Below the pieces are notes generated by a model. That model was not told the origin of the DNA and made no database searches. It saw nothing but the letters and a program-made list of their open reading frames with translations. Positions 53,737-62,068 of a stretch of DNA of 64,000 bases are shown piece after piece (within the stretch, counting starts at the first letter, position 1; each line of letters starts with the position of its first letter). The DNA is taken from positions 22,031-86,030 of the forward strand of contig VGRY01000009.1 of assembly GCA_016875195.1 (NCBI GenBank). Reading direction: 5' to 3'. The DNA is from Deltaproteobacteria bacterium (GTDB lineage Bacteria > Desulfobacterota > BSN033 > UBA1163). A program made the position numbers and the translations under genes.

Positions 53737-53955
53737 GTAACACTTTAGCTGTTTGAAAAACTTCTTAAAATCCCTCCCCGCCTCCCTCCTTCGGCAGACT
53801 CAGGACAGGTTTGCCAAAGGGAGGTAAAAAGGGCTCCCCCTTTTGGTAATCTTTTCCCCCGCAGAAAACGGGGCAAAGGGGGATTAAGGGGGATTTTGTG
53901 ATGATTGTTTTGATCCATTGACCCATAAAACTCTTCTTTTTAAAAAGCTAAATTG
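53737..53955 (-). mobile_element. R1 MITE-like element, copy B
   Basis: This is a copy of the R1 element in inverted orientation, beginning GTAACACTTTAGCTGTTTG and ending AAAAAGCTAAATTG on the plus strand. The interior has AATCTTTTCCCCCGCAGAAA and CAAAGGGGGATTAAGGGGG. TATG occurs just outside both ends, a possible short target duplication. It lies between tctA and tctC. Confidence 0.75.
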
Positions 53956-54006
53956 ATATGAACTTTGAACTTATGCCCACCTCCTTTCGGTGTGTTTATT
54001 ACTCCT

Positions 54007-55515
54007 TCAGTTACCTTGTTTCCATTTCTTCCGCAATGTCATTATGATCTGGAAGAGGATGAAGATCAGGAGAAACCCTATCAACGAGCCGGCAATGGGG
54101 CGCTTGAGGAAGATGAGCGGGCTTCCGGCAGAGATGAGCAGGGACTGCCGGAGCGCACGTTCCAGAATCGGTCCCATGACAAAAGCCAGGATCAAAGGGC
54201 CGGGCTCGAGGTCCACTTTCCGAAACAGATAACCGATTACTCCGAACACACCCATCACCCAGATATCAAACACGGTATTTCGAATGCTATAAACTCCGAT
54301 GCAGCAGAAGAGGACGATGATCGGAGCGAGGATGGCGTAAGGGACACGGAGCAACTGGACCCATATTCCCACAAGAGGAAGGTTGAGGATGAGAAGCATG
54401 GCATTGCCGATATACATTGACGCCACTACTCCCCAAAAGATGTCAGGACGCTCACTGATCAGGAACGGTCCTGGCTGTACGCCCTGGATGAGCAGAGCGG
54501 CAAAGATCATGGCGATGGCAGGGTTCCCAGGGATTCCCAGTGTGAGCAGAGGAATGAAAGAGGCGCTGGCCGCTGAATTGTTAGCAGACTCCGGGCCGGC
54601 GACTCCCTGGATAGCGCCTTTGCCGAATTCCTCAGGATGGTTAGAAATTTTCTTTTCAACTCCGTAAGAGACAAGGGAGGATATGAGAGCCCCTCCTCCT
54701 GGCAAGATCCCGATGAAAAAACCGATAAGGGAACCACGAACAACAGCCCACTTGCTTTCTGCCCAGTCTTTTATCGTTGGCCAGAGATGGGAGATTTTTC
54801 TCGTCACGAGCTCAGCGGTCAGTTCCTTTTCAAGGTTGTAGAGGATTTCTCCAATTCCAAACAGTCCCATGGCCAGCGTGACGAAGTCGATTCCTTCCTG
54901 AAGCATGAGCAACCCCCAGGTAAACCTCACTTCGCCGGAGATGGGATCAAGCCCGACCGCTCCAAGAAGAAGCCCCATGGTGACCATAATGAGCCCTTTC
55001 AGAATGGACGAACCTGAAAGAAGGGTTGCCATCATGAGACCCAGCAGCGTCAATGCGAAATATTCAGGGGGGCCGAATCGTATGGCAAATTCTGCAAGGG
55101 GTGGGGCTACGAACGTAAGGCCAATCACTCCAATCGTTCCGGCGATGAAAGAACCAATGGCACAGATGGCTAGGGCAGGGCCTGCCCGGCCTTTGAGAGC
55201 CATCTGATATCCGTCAATGCAGGTGACTACAGAAGCAGCCTCACCCGGAATATTGACGAGGATGGACGTTGTCGACCCGCCGTACATGGCCCCGTAGAAG
55301 ATTCCTGCCATCATGATAATAGAGGTGACCGGGGATCCGATCTGGAAACTGATTGGAAGCAGGAGTGCAATTGTGGCTGCGGGACCAAGGCCGGGAAGGA
55401 TACCGACCACGGTTCCAAGAAGGGCACCGATCAGAGCAAAGGTCAGGTTGGTCAGGGTAAAAGCGATGCCAAACCCGTTGAGCAAGTTCTGAAATGAGGC
55501 AAAGAGATCAAGCAT
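54007..55515 (-). CDS. tctA: Tripartite tricarboxylate transporter large permease, TctA family
   Basis: This 502-residue large permease of the TctABC family has about twelve hydrophobic segments. Signature stretches are GTVVGILPGLGPAATIALLL, GIFYGAMYGGSTTSILVNIP and GFFIGILPGGGALISSLVSY, then AAASASFIPLLTLGIPGNPA-type sequence with GPFLISERPDIFWGV. It starts 14 bp after tctB. AAGGAAGAAGG precedes the ATG. With TctB it imports a carboxylate delivered by TctC. Confidence 0.93.
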   Translation of the reverse strand: MLDLFASFQNLLNGFGIAFTLTNLTFALIGALLGTVVGILPGLGPAATIALLLPISFQIGSPVTSIIMMAGIFYGAMYGGSTTSILVNIPGEAASVVTCIDGYQMALKGRAGPALAICAIGSFIAGTIGVIGLTFVAPPLAEFAIRFGPPEYFALTLLGLMMATLLSGSSILKGLIMVTMGLLLGAVGLDPISGEVRFTWGLLMLQEGIDFVTLAMGLFGIGEILYNLEKELTAELVTRKISHLWPTIKDWAESKWAVVRGSLIGFFIGILPGGGALISSLVSYGVEKKISNHPEEFGKGAIQGVAGPESANNSAASASFIPLLTLGIPGNPAIAMIFAALLIQGVQPGPFLISERPDIFWGVVASMYIGNAMLLILNLPLVGIWVQLLRVPYAILAPIIVLFCCIGVYSIRNTVFDIWVMGVFGVIGYLFRKVDLEPGPLILAFVMGPILERALRQSLLISAGSPLIFLKRPIAGSLIGFLLIFILFQIIMTLRKKWKQGN

Positions 55516-55529
55516 CCTTCTTCCATTCC

Positions 55530-55958
55530 TTATTTAAAAAATCCCATGGGCACTGGAACTTCGAGGAAGTAGCCGAAGATCAGGTAGAGCGCCAGGGTTA
55601 CCCCAATGGAAACAGTGACCATTTTCAACCAATAAGTTCGCTCGATAATACCTAACCAGATGAGGAGAAAGATTAATGTCGTCAAGGGGAATCCCAGTGT
55701 ATCAATTACTAAGGCATAAAGTCCAAGGATGACAACACCGAGGAGGGGCCTTACCCAGCTGCGATGGGTCCAAAAGGGTTTAGTGGAGGTTTCCTTTTTC
55801 CAACGGCTGATGATCAATGCCAGAGAGAGGATGATGAGGATGATGGAAAGGCCAAAGGGGAGAAAGCCTACCCCTGGATGCCTGAAACTTCCCATCTTAA
55901 GTTGTGTTGAGCTCCAAGCACCTACAATACCGATTACCAGAAGGATAAATCCTGTCAA
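55530..55958 (-). CDS. tctB: Tripartite tricarboxylate transporter small permease, TctB family
   Basis: This 142-residue membrane protein has four hydrophobic segments, with TGFILLVIGIVGAWSSTQLK and GSFRHPGVGFLPFGLSIILI at the start, typical of TctB. The annotated start is TTG 55958, but its ribosome site is poor. A perfect GGAGGAG (55984-55990) lies 7 bp before ATC at 55974-55976, in frame (reading EKWDRLTGF), so a rare ATC start, or a sequence change of a normal start, would give 6 more residues. It leads tctBA. Confidence 0.88.
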   Translation of the reverse strand: MTGFILLVIGIVGAWSSTQLKMGSFRHPGVGFLPFGLSIILIILSLALIISRWKKETSTKPFWTHRSWVRPLLGVVILGLYALVIDTLGFPLTTLIFLLIWLGIIERTYWLKMVTVSIGVTLALYLIFGYFLEVPVPMGFFK

Positions 55959-56015
55959 CCGATCCCACTTTTCGATATTGAGTCTCCTCCAATCTATTAT
56001 TTAAATTAGCCGTAT

Positions 56016-56256
56016 CAATTTAGCTTTTTGAAAAGAAGAGATTTATGAGTCAATGGATCAAAAGAATCTTCATAAAATCCCCTCGGTTTCGAGTCGCAAC
56101 GACCTTAATCCCCCTTTGCCCCGTTTTCTGCGGGGGAAAAGATTACCAAAAGGGGGAACCCTTTTTGCCTCCCTTTGGCAAACCTGTCCTGAGTTTGCCG
56201 AAGGAGGGAGGTGGGGAGGGATTTTCTAAAGTTTTTTCAAACCGCTAAAGTGTTAC
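56016..56256 (+). mobile_element. R1 MITE-like element, copy C, with 12-bp target duplication
   Basis: This 241-bp copy of R1 begins CAATTTAGCTTTTTGAAAAG and ends AAACCGCTAAAGTGTTAC. AATTAGCCGTAT occurs directly outside both ends (56004-56015 and 56257-56268), an exact 12-bp direct repeat. It carries an insertion relative to copy A around GGCAAACCTGTCCTGAGTTT. It has no coding sequence. Confidence 0.8.
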
Positions 56257-56292
56257 AATTAGCCGTATTCTAATTGAAGCGAAGTTAAGTCG

Positions 56293-57213
56293 TCAATATC
56301 TTTTTAGGAAACGTATGAGTTCTTTTCTTGAAGGCAAAGAGGGTTGGGCGCCTAATTTCGTTGTGGCAAGGGCACCGGCGGCGTTACCAAACATCAAGGC
56401 TTCCCAGATGGGTTTGCCTTCAGAGAGACCACAGGCGAGCCCTCCCATGAAGGCATCGCCTGCGGCTGTGGTATCAACCACCTTCACTTTAAAGGCTTCC
56501 ATCCAGATTTCTTCATAGGGATTTTTAAAGAAGAGGCCTTTTGACCCCAGGGTGATCACCACATTTTTCACGCCCATCTTCAGTAATGTCGTCGCCATCT
56601 TCGGTAGATCCTGTTTTGTCCTCATCTTTAAGCCTGTCAGGGATTGGGCTTCCAATTCATTGGGGATGAGAAAATCTGTCAGAGAAAGGGTTTCGTTAGA
56701 AAGAGGACGAGAGGGAGAAGGGTTGAGAAGCGTGAGAGCGCCATATTTTTTCGCCATCTTCAAACCCATCGTTACCGTCTCAAAGGGAATTTCCAATTGT
56801 GTGACAAAAACTTTGATCTTCCTGAAGAGTGGGGGATATTTCCTTAGATCGTCAATGGAAAGGTAACTATTTGAGCCTGGAGCGACGACGATTCTGTTTT
56901 CTCCTTTTGTGTCCAGTTCGATGAAAGCTATTCCTGTGGGGACTTTTTTATCCAGGAAAATCGATTTCGGGTTAAGACCTTTCTTAGTCAAATAGCGGCG
57001 ATAAGATTGCCCGTAATGGTCATCGCCTAACCTGGTGATCAAGGCCACTTCAGCGCCCAATCGTTTTGCTGCAATCGCCTGGTTGGCGCCCTTGCCACCA
57101 TAGACGGTCGTGAGATGATCTGCCCGGATCGTCTCCCCCGGCTGATTGAAACGGGGAACTTTAAGAATCAGATCAACATTGGAGCTACCGAGAACTAAAA
57201 TTGAGTTGGGCAT
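56293..57213 (-). CDS. rbsK: Ribokinase
   Basis: This 306-residue PfkB-family sugar kinase has the N-terminal GSSNVDLILKVPRF with GGKGANQAIAAKRLGA, the ribokinase Gly-Gly-Lys-Gly-Ala-Asn signature. LNPSPSRPL follows, and the anion-hole/catalytic Asp motif DTTAAGDAFMGGLACGLSEG is near the end. ATG 57213 is chosen over 57234 because GAGGAAGG precedes it. It lies downstream of a nucleoside hydrolase on the same strand, consistent with a nucleoside to ribose to ribose-5-phosphate salvage route; no ribose importer is seen nearby. Confidence 0.9.
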   Translation of the reverse strand: MPNSILVLGSSNVDLILKVPRFNQPGETIRADHLTTVYGGKGANQAIAAKRLGAEVALITRLGDDHYGQSYRRYLTKKGLNPKSIFLDKKVPTGIAFIELDTKGENRIVVAPGSNSYLSIDDLRKYPPLFRKIKVFVTQLEIPFETVTMGLKMAKKYGALTLLNPSPSRPLSNETLSLTDFLIPNELEAQSLTGLKMRTKQDLPKMATTLLKMGVKNVVITLGSKGLFFKNPYEEIWMEAFKVKVVDTTAAGDAFMGGLACGLSEGKPIWEALMFGNAAGALATTKLGAQPSLPSRKELIRFLKRY

Positions 57214-57460
57214 CTTGCCTTCCTCGACTAACATAGAAAATAGGCGTATTGTCTATTGGCAACGGTAATCCAAAACGTTTTTCGTTGTCGAAACTCGTAT
57301 CGATACTCGCTTGTCGATGCTGGAGACTCGAGATTCAAGTTTCGAGCTTCGGGCTTCGATACGAGAATCGTCACCGAGAAACGAGGTTGGTTTTAACCGA
57401 AACGCCTGCCTGCCGGTAGGCAGTGGCTTCGTAACCGTAAACCAAACGCCCGAAATATTT

Positions 57461-58387
57461 CTATCTCAACCTCGCCACAAACAACTCCAAAAACCTCTCC
57501 GCATCGACTTCCAGACACACGTCGATTTTTGGACCATCTCTCACTTCGGTGATCCTTCCATAATATTCTCCTTCATCTACATCAACATAAAGGGAAAGTG
57601 TCTCCGTTTTTACTATTGTCGGATCAATCACCGCCCCTACAGCCAGTGGATCGTGGAGAAAGATGGTATCTTTGTTTTTAAAACGATGATTGGAAAGGTC
57701 ATAACCAGTTGCCTCAATGACAAAGTTGGAAAAAGGGGTGTGAAGAGGTTTGATCCTTTCATCCATCCAATACGGGGTGAGGAATACCTGATGGGTTGCA
57801 TCAAGAGGAACGAGAGAAATTGGAATTCCTGATTCAAAGACGATGTGAGCAGCCAGTGGATCGGAAAAGATATTAAATTCCGCATAAGGTGTAACATTGC
57901 CTCTCGTCCGAACCGAACCGCCCATAATCACCAATTCCTTCAATTTTTTCATTCCCTCAGGGTCTTTCTTCAGGGCTAAAGCGAGGTTCGTAAGAGGTCC
58001 CACGGCAATCAAGGTTAATTCATCTGGAAATTGATAAGCTAATTCTAAAATCAGTTCGTCCGCAGGCCCAAGATATTTCTGCCACCACTCTTCTCCTTCT
58101 CTCAGGTCAATCTTAGCTTCTCCCAATCCAGTCTTCCCATGGACAGAATGGGCATGAATGGTATTTCCTTTTAAGGGTCTGTCTGCTCCTCTGGCGATAA
58201 TTGGTTTTCTTTTCGGCTGAATCAGGGAAAGCATTTTTTGAATATTGGAAAAGACCGAGTCCAGCGGAACATTCCCATTCACACCGGTTACTGCTTCCAC
58301 TATCAGTTCGGGCGAATGGAAGGCAAGAATCAACGCAAGGGCGTCATCCACCCCCACATCACAATCAAGGATAACTTTCTTCGCCAT
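57461..58387 (-). CDS. Inosine/uridine-preferring nucleoside hydrolase
   Basis: This 308-residue calcium-dependent enzyme hydrolyses ribonucleosides to ribose and base. The Asp cluster VILDCDVGVDDALALILA near the N-terminus (Asp-x-Asp-x4-Asp-Asp) binds calcium, and VTGVNGNVPLDSVFSN follows. ELVIMGGSVRTRGNVTPYAE with EFNIFSDPLAAHIVFES contains the Asn, Glu and Asp used for ribose binding, and FLHDPLAVGAVIDPTIV holds the late Asp. ATG 58387 is within a longer frame to 58417 that lacks a better ribosome site. With the ribokinase downstream it suggests nucleoside salvage. Confidence 0.9.
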   Translation of the reverse strand: MAKKVILDCDVGVDDALALILAFHSPELIVEAVTGVNGNVPLDSVFSNIQKMLSLIQPKRKPIIARGADRPLKGNTIHAHSVHGKTGLGEAKIDLREGEEWWQKYLGPADELILELAYQFPDELTLIAVGPLTNLALALKKDPEGMKKLKELVIMGGSVRTRGNVTPYAEFNIFSDPLAAHIVFESGIPISLVPLDATHQVFLTPYWMDERIKPLHTPFSNFVIEATGYDLSNHRFKNKDTIFLHDPLAVGAVIDPTIVKTETLSLYVDVDEGEYYGRITEVRDGPKIDVCLEVDAERFLELFVARLR

Positions 58388-58554
58388 CGGTTTCACCGCT
58401 GTTTCGTATTGTACCAAAATCTTTCGTATTAATTAAGAGGTTTGAAATTTAAGAAAAAAGGAAAGAGAAAAAATATGGTGTGAAAAAAATGAAAAGGGAA
58501 AAAGAAGAACCCTCAAGAATCCAAAAAAATTACATGGTCAAAACAAATCAATCC

Positions 58555-58881
58555 CTATAGTGAATATATTTCCCTAAGAATAGATTTCAACTTCTCTATT
58601 TCTCCGCTTTCCAATGTCCCCAGCTGCCTAACGATGTAACGCTTTTCAATCGTCGCCTGCTTGCCAAGCCTTATGTAGGATTCTGCAAGAAGACCACCTT
58701 TTTTCCAATTAAGAATTTTATAATCCGCTTCACTCACATATTCCTGAGTGGTTACTCTCGCAACGAGAATATCTTGGTCGCCTGAATCAAATAGGACTAT
58801 CGCTGGTCTTTTTGATACATTTTGCAGATCAGTATGTGGGAATCCTATAAGGATAATATCTCCAAATCTATAGACTGTCAT
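58555..58881 (-). CDS. PemK/MazF-like toxin
   Basis: This 108-residue predicted mRNA interferase has the family start YRFGDIILIGFPHTDLQNVS with KRPAIVLF, then ILVARVTTQEYV, LAESYIRLGKQATIEKRYIV and RQLGTLESGEIEKLKSIL. The Arg and Thr/Ser of the MazF core (KRPA, VTTQ) are in place. Its start lies inside the 3' end of the upstream antitoxin gene (14-bp overlap), the normal mazEF order. Confidence 0.8.
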   Translation of the reverse strand: MTVYRFGDIILIGFPHTDLQNVSKRPAIVLFDSGDQDILVARVTTQEYVSEADYKILNWKKGGLLAESYIRLGKQATIEKRYIVRQLGTLESGEIEKLKSILREIYSL

Positions 58882-59071
58882 AAATAGAATCTTTTTCAGC
58901 GTATCCTTCTATGAACTGGGAAAGCGTGAACCTGCCCCATACGGCATCTTCATCTTCAAGTAAAAGCATAACCCTGACTTTAGAATCTGCTTTTACTTTC
59001 TCTCTGAGGTCTTCTGGGATGGACAAGTGCCCGTCGGGCAAAACATCGGCATAATACTCATAGGCTTTCAT
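58868..59071 (-). CDS. MazE-like antitoxin
   Basis: This is a 67-residue partner of the MazF-like toxin. ATG 59071 lies 6 bp after GGAGG; a longer frame to 59092 is rejected. The N-terminal half is a short beta-strand domain (YEYYADVLPDGHLSIPEDLR, with the AbrB-like 'GHLSIPE' turn), and the acidic tail EDEDAVWGRFTLSQFIEGYA would bind the toxin. Confidence 0.72.
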   Translation of the reverse strand: MKAYEYYADVLPDGHLSIPEDLREKVKADSKVRVMLLLEDEDAVWGRFTLSQFIEGYAEKDSIYDSL

Positions 59072-59224
59072 AGTGTGCCTCCGTCTTCTCACTGACTAAT
59101 TGTATCACAAAAGGCTCCCTGATCAACCATGTAGAGTCAACCGTTTCCAATCCAAATCTACAATTTTTCGTCTGTTCTGTCAATCGCTCTTACATTGCTC
59201 TAACATCAGTTCTTACATTGTTTG

Positions 59225-59290
59225 GCAAAGTCGCTTCGACTCGAAACCGAGGGGAGTAAGAGGGGATTTTCTTGAACATTTTAACTCAAT
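59225..59290. repeat. Short repeat related to R1
   Basis: GACTCGAAACCGAGGGGAGT and AAGAGGGGATTTTCTTGAAC match the repeat at 5675-5800 and the inner part of R1 elements. Confidence 0.5.
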
Positions 59291-59304
59291 TGGAAAAATG
59301 CAAT

Positions 59305-59565
59305 CTAATCTATAGATGCCGGCATCTTAAAAAATTCCCGATATTCCTGCACTGTTTTATGAACGGCGGAATCTATCCACTTCTTTTCACTCTTCGTTAT
59401 CTTTTTCCCAAGAATGTTCTCGATCGTCTGATCCATAATAATGTAGGTCCTTCCGACCTTTTTGGCAGGAATCTGACCTTTTTTAACCCTATTGTATACT
59501 GCAATCCGGCTCACCCCAAGGAATTTCGCCAGTTCAGGAATGGTGAGGTATCTTCCATTGGCCAT
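59305..59565 (-). CDS. Helix-turn-helix (excisionase-like) DNA-binding protein
   Basis: This 86-residue protein has the excisionase/MerR-like helix-turn-helix RYLTIPELAKFLGVSRIAVY with NRVKKGQIPAKKVGRTYII, the usual order for this family, followed by a charged tail KITKSEKKWIDSAVHKTVQE that may be an antitoxin-type extension. ATG 59565 is used. It sits at the left edge of the cassette array. Possible roles are excisionase, antitoxin or regulator. Confidence 0.7.
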   Translation of the reverse strand: MANGRYLTIPELAKFLGVSRIAVYNRVKKGQIPAKKVGRTYIIMDQTIENILGKKITKSEKKWIDSAVHKTVQEYREFFKMPASID

Positions 59566-59783
59566 GGTTCCCACTCACAAGGCTGATGTTAATCTGCCAC
59601 CGGAAGATTAACGTCGGTTAACTCTATCTATCAAGGTTAACATGAGAAAAGAACAAACTCATCGTGTGGTCGAAAATGGAAACCCAAAGAAGATGGAGCC
59701 TTCAGAAAAGATGCGGTGTATAACACCTACTTATCCGCAAAGTAAGCTAACATCCAACCTTAATGATTATGGGAAGAAAGGAA

Positions 59784-59841
59784 GTATAATGTTCGCGGTC
59801 AGCCGGAGCTGTAAGCGATCGGCTGATTTGCCTTGTTAGGC
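59784..59841 (-). other. attC-like site 1
   Basis: GTTAGGC (59835-59841; GCCTAAC on the minus strand) is a consensus integron core. TCAGCCG (59799-59805) and CGGCTGA mirror each other around AGCTGTAAGCGAT, as the inner arms of attC sites do. The other core (GTATAAT, 59784-59790) is degenerate. It lies downstream of the cassette gene 59934-60689. Confidence 0.6.
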
Positions 59842-59933
59842 GTTATATTTTTTTAAACACTCTACGTAAATGTATGATGTAGGTTGCAACCTAGAATCTC
59901 AAGATAATGAAGGAACTGGTGGCATTGAGGCCT

Positions 59934-60689
59934 TTAAAGTTCAAGATCAAAGTCTTTCGAAATTTTCTCTACGAAATCCTTCACATATTTAGCACGAGCG
60001 AAGAATAGCTCGGAACTTGTTAGAGTGATCAATATATCAGTGGTATCTAAGAATTTCTCGGCAAAGAATTTCCCCAGCTTGAATGGTATATCTCCGGATT
60101 CGTCACCGAGGATATCGTAGTAAGATGCGTATCTTTGTCGAGCCACGGTTTCGAAGCTTGCTCGCTCATCATCGCTAGAGAATTCGGTCTGATAGACGAT
60201 ATAATGCACATCATCTTGTAGCTGGGTCGTAATGGATTTGTCGATACTTGACTTGGACAGCCCAAGTGTAACTGCTAACATATTCAAGATTATCCATTCC
60301 CGCCTCATGCGGTCATCAATTCTTTGAAGATCGTGGTCTTTGAGTAATTCTCGAAAAAGTTTTTCAATCTCCTGCGTCGAACTCCAGCCACTTATGTCTT
60401 TAGCAAAGTCTTTAGCCACTTGGCTTAGGGGTACTTTTTCTTTTTTCAAATTAACCCCAAATTCCTTGCCCCAAGTGTCTTCCATACGCTTCCAAAGATC
60501 TGAGGGTATGATATTTGGTTTCCCAAAAAGGCCACCAGAAAATAATCCCATTAAAAGACCAGCTCCACATTTGTTACATTTTCGCACAGCTTTGCCTTGA
60601 AATTTTCCTCTTACTTCGAATGGCCCCTTTTCATCTATTGTAGCTTCACCTCTATTGCCACAAGAAGGGCATACAATTTGTTTTGGCAT
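59934..60689 (-). CDS. Cassette protein with N-terminal zinc ribbon, function unknown
   Basis: This 251-residue protein has a CPSCG...CNKCG zinc-ribbon pair (residues 7-10 and 38-41), then a helical region (DLWKRMEDTWGKEFGVNLKK) and a C-terminal part of about 150 residues rich in Asp, Glu and Lys (REWIILNMLAVTLGLSKSSI, RQRYASYYDILGDESGDIPF). No family is recognised. The ATG lies 13 bp downstream of an attC core (GTTAGGCGAGAGGGA on the minus strand), with GAGAGGGA as ribosome site, the normal layout of an integron cassette. Confidence 0.7.
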   Translation of the reverse strand: MPKQIVCPSCGNRGEATIDEKGPFEVRGKFQGKAVRKCNKCGAGLLMGLFSGGLFGKPNIIPSDLWKRMEDTWGKEFGVNLKKEKVPLSQVAKDFAKDISGWSSTQEIEKLFRELLKDHDLQRIDDRMRREWIILNMLAVTLGLSKSSIDKSITTQLQDDVHYIVYQTEFSSDDERASFETVARQRYASYYDILGDESGDIPFKLGKFFAEKFLDTTDILITLTSSELFFARAKYVKDFVEKISKDFDLEL

Positions 60690-60702
60690 TTTATTCCCTC
60701 TC

Positions 60703-60792
60703 GCCTAACGAGTAAACTGTGCCGACCGGCCACAAACCTTTGCCAAAAACAAACCAGCCTTATTTCAGATCGGCATTAGCGATTTGTTAAGT
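60703..60792 (-). other. attC-like site 2
   Basis: GCCTAAC (60703-60709) and GTTAAGT (60786-60792) fit the RYYYAAC/GTTRRRY core pair; between them GTGCCGACCGG and GATCGGCATTAGC supply mirrored L boxes. The stop codon of the gene starting at 61440 overlaps the right core (ACTTAAC on the minus strand), typical of cassettes. Confidence 0.75.
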
Positions 60793-61440
60793 ATCAATAA
60801 TCTCATCATTCCCAAACCACTGGCCAGTAGTATCAGATCGACGGCGAAGTTCAGAATGTAGATTTAATGCAATGTTGAAAAGACGGTTGAAGTCAAGCAC
60901 CGGTACCGAATCCCCTTGGTGCGTCGTATTTGAAAAGGAAATATCGGGCCCTGCACCAAAGCTGTGGATAGAAGGGTTTCTTAAGCGGAAATAAGCTATA
61001 GCAGCCATCGTAGTACGCCAAAGTTCTTGCTCAACGTTTGAAAGATCAGCCTTTGACATACGCGGTGCCAATTGCGAGAGGAATTCACTATGTTCAAGAA
61101 GTTCGTAATTGGGGCCAGTAAAAATACATTCTATTAGAGTAGCTATCCCCTTCCAGAAAGACTTCATCTGATTGAAGGCCCGAACAGCTTGAAGAGGATG
61201 CACCAAGCCCATAGACGAATCTCCTCCGAAACTGACCACAGCTTTAACAAAGTTTTGACCAGATTTGTCGCTCGGCCACTGCAGCCATTGTGAAAAGCTA
61301 TCTATGTAACTTAAGCACAGAGCCATGGCTTCTTCCAGGTACCTATCTGAAAAAAGCCGTGGGAGGAATGCTAATCTCTCGTCTGCATTGCTATGGAAAG
61401 AGTTGATGAAGTGAGCTTTAACGCGTTCGTTTTCGTCCAT
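60787..61440 (-). CDS. Cassette protein of unknown function
   Basis: This 217-residue helical cytosolic protein starts at ATG 61440; a longer frame to 61533 runs back through attC site 3 and is rejected. GAGAGATAAT lies just before the ATG. Notable segments are SFHSNADERLAFLPRLFSDR, YIDSFSQWLQWPSD, SFGGDSSMGLVHPLQAVRAF and SFGAGPDISFSNTTHQGDSV. No family is recognised. Its stop codon overlaps attC site 2. Confidence 0.65.
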   Translation of the reverse strand: MDENERVKAHFINSFHSNADERLAFLPRLFSDRYLEEAMALCLSYIDSFSQWLQWPSDKSGQNFVKAVVSFGGDSSMGLVHPLQAVRAFNQMKSFWKGIATLIECIFTGPNYELLEHSEFLSQLAPRMSKADLSNVEQELWRTTMAAIAYFRLRNPSIHSFGAGPDISFSNTTHQGDSVPVLDFNRLFNIALNLHSELRRRSDTTGQWFGNDEIIDT

Positions 61441-61458
61441 ATTATCTCTCTTCGTCAC

Positions 61459-61541
61459 GCCTAACAATAGAAATAAGGCGCGGGGGCACTGACCTCCGCT
61501 AAAAGGCGACGGGCTATTCCCCATCGCCTTCATTGACTTAG
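61459..61541 (-). other. attC-like site 3
   Basis: GCCTAAC (61459-61465) is a consensus core. The opposite core (CTTAGAA-like, near 61537) is degenerate. GAAATAAGGCG and CGCCTTCATTG mirror each other, with GGGGG/CCCC pairing between. It lies between the stop of 61552-61971 and the start of 60787-61440. Confidence 0.6.
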
Positions 61542-61551
61542 AAGGTGGTCA

Positions 61552-61971
61552 TCATTTAGAATTGCCGTAATAGGTAACCGACTTTAAGCCCAGTAATAAA
61601 TGCTCAACGTAATCAAACTTTCCTTCGGGATCTCCAGCCATGGCACCGAGTTTCCTTACCTCTTGTTTTGATTCGGGTTTAACGACGCGAACGTATCCGG
61701 AACCATTGACTGCCCAGTAGGTAATGAAAGCTCCACTAGAGATTGGGATTAATTCGACATTCTCTCTGGATGTCCAATAATATTTGTCGTCAATTTTTGT
61801 AATTGCGCATTTGAATTTGATTGCTTTATCTTTAGTTAGGTTTTCAGGAACACGACTGATGCCACCTTCACTTATTTTTATTTCAGGCACGCCGGTGAAT
61901 ATAATTATTTCTTTGCCGAATAGGGGACTGGCAATAGCCAGTGAAATTAGGATCAGAATTGCTTTTTTCAT
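61552..61971 (-). CDS. Exported cassette protein of unknown function
   Basis: This 139-residue protein begins with a signal peptide (MKKAILILISLAIASPLFGK). The mature part is about 120 residues of beta-type sequence (IIIFTGVPEIKISEGGISRV, WTSRENVELIPISSG, YVRVVKPESKQEVRKLGAMA). No family is recognised. ATG 61971 lies behind GGAAAATTATA and 12 bp after an attC core; a longer frame to 62082 runs back through the attC. Confidence 0.65.
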   Translation of the reverse strand: MKKAILILISLAIASPLFGKEIIIFTGVPEIKISEGGISRVPENLTKDKAIKFKCAITKIDDKYYWTSRENVELIPISSGAFITYWAVNGSGYVRVVKPESKQEVRKLGAMAGDPEGKFDYVEHLLLGLKSVTYYGNSK

Positions 61972-61982
61972 TATAATTTTCC

Positions 61983-62049
61983 ATCTAACGACTAAGCTCT
62001 GTTGCGGCGGTGCGTCAGCGCCGACGTCATCAGGAGCACTTTGTTGGGC
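61983..62049 (-). other. attC-like site 4
   Basis: ATCTAAC (61983-61989) and GTTGGGC (62043-62049) fit the core pair. GTTGCGGCGGTGCGTC and AGCGCCGACGTC give mirrored inner arms, and the total of 67 bp is typical for a compact attC. Confidence 0.75.
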
Positions 62050-62068
62050 GGCGGTACACATTGATGTC

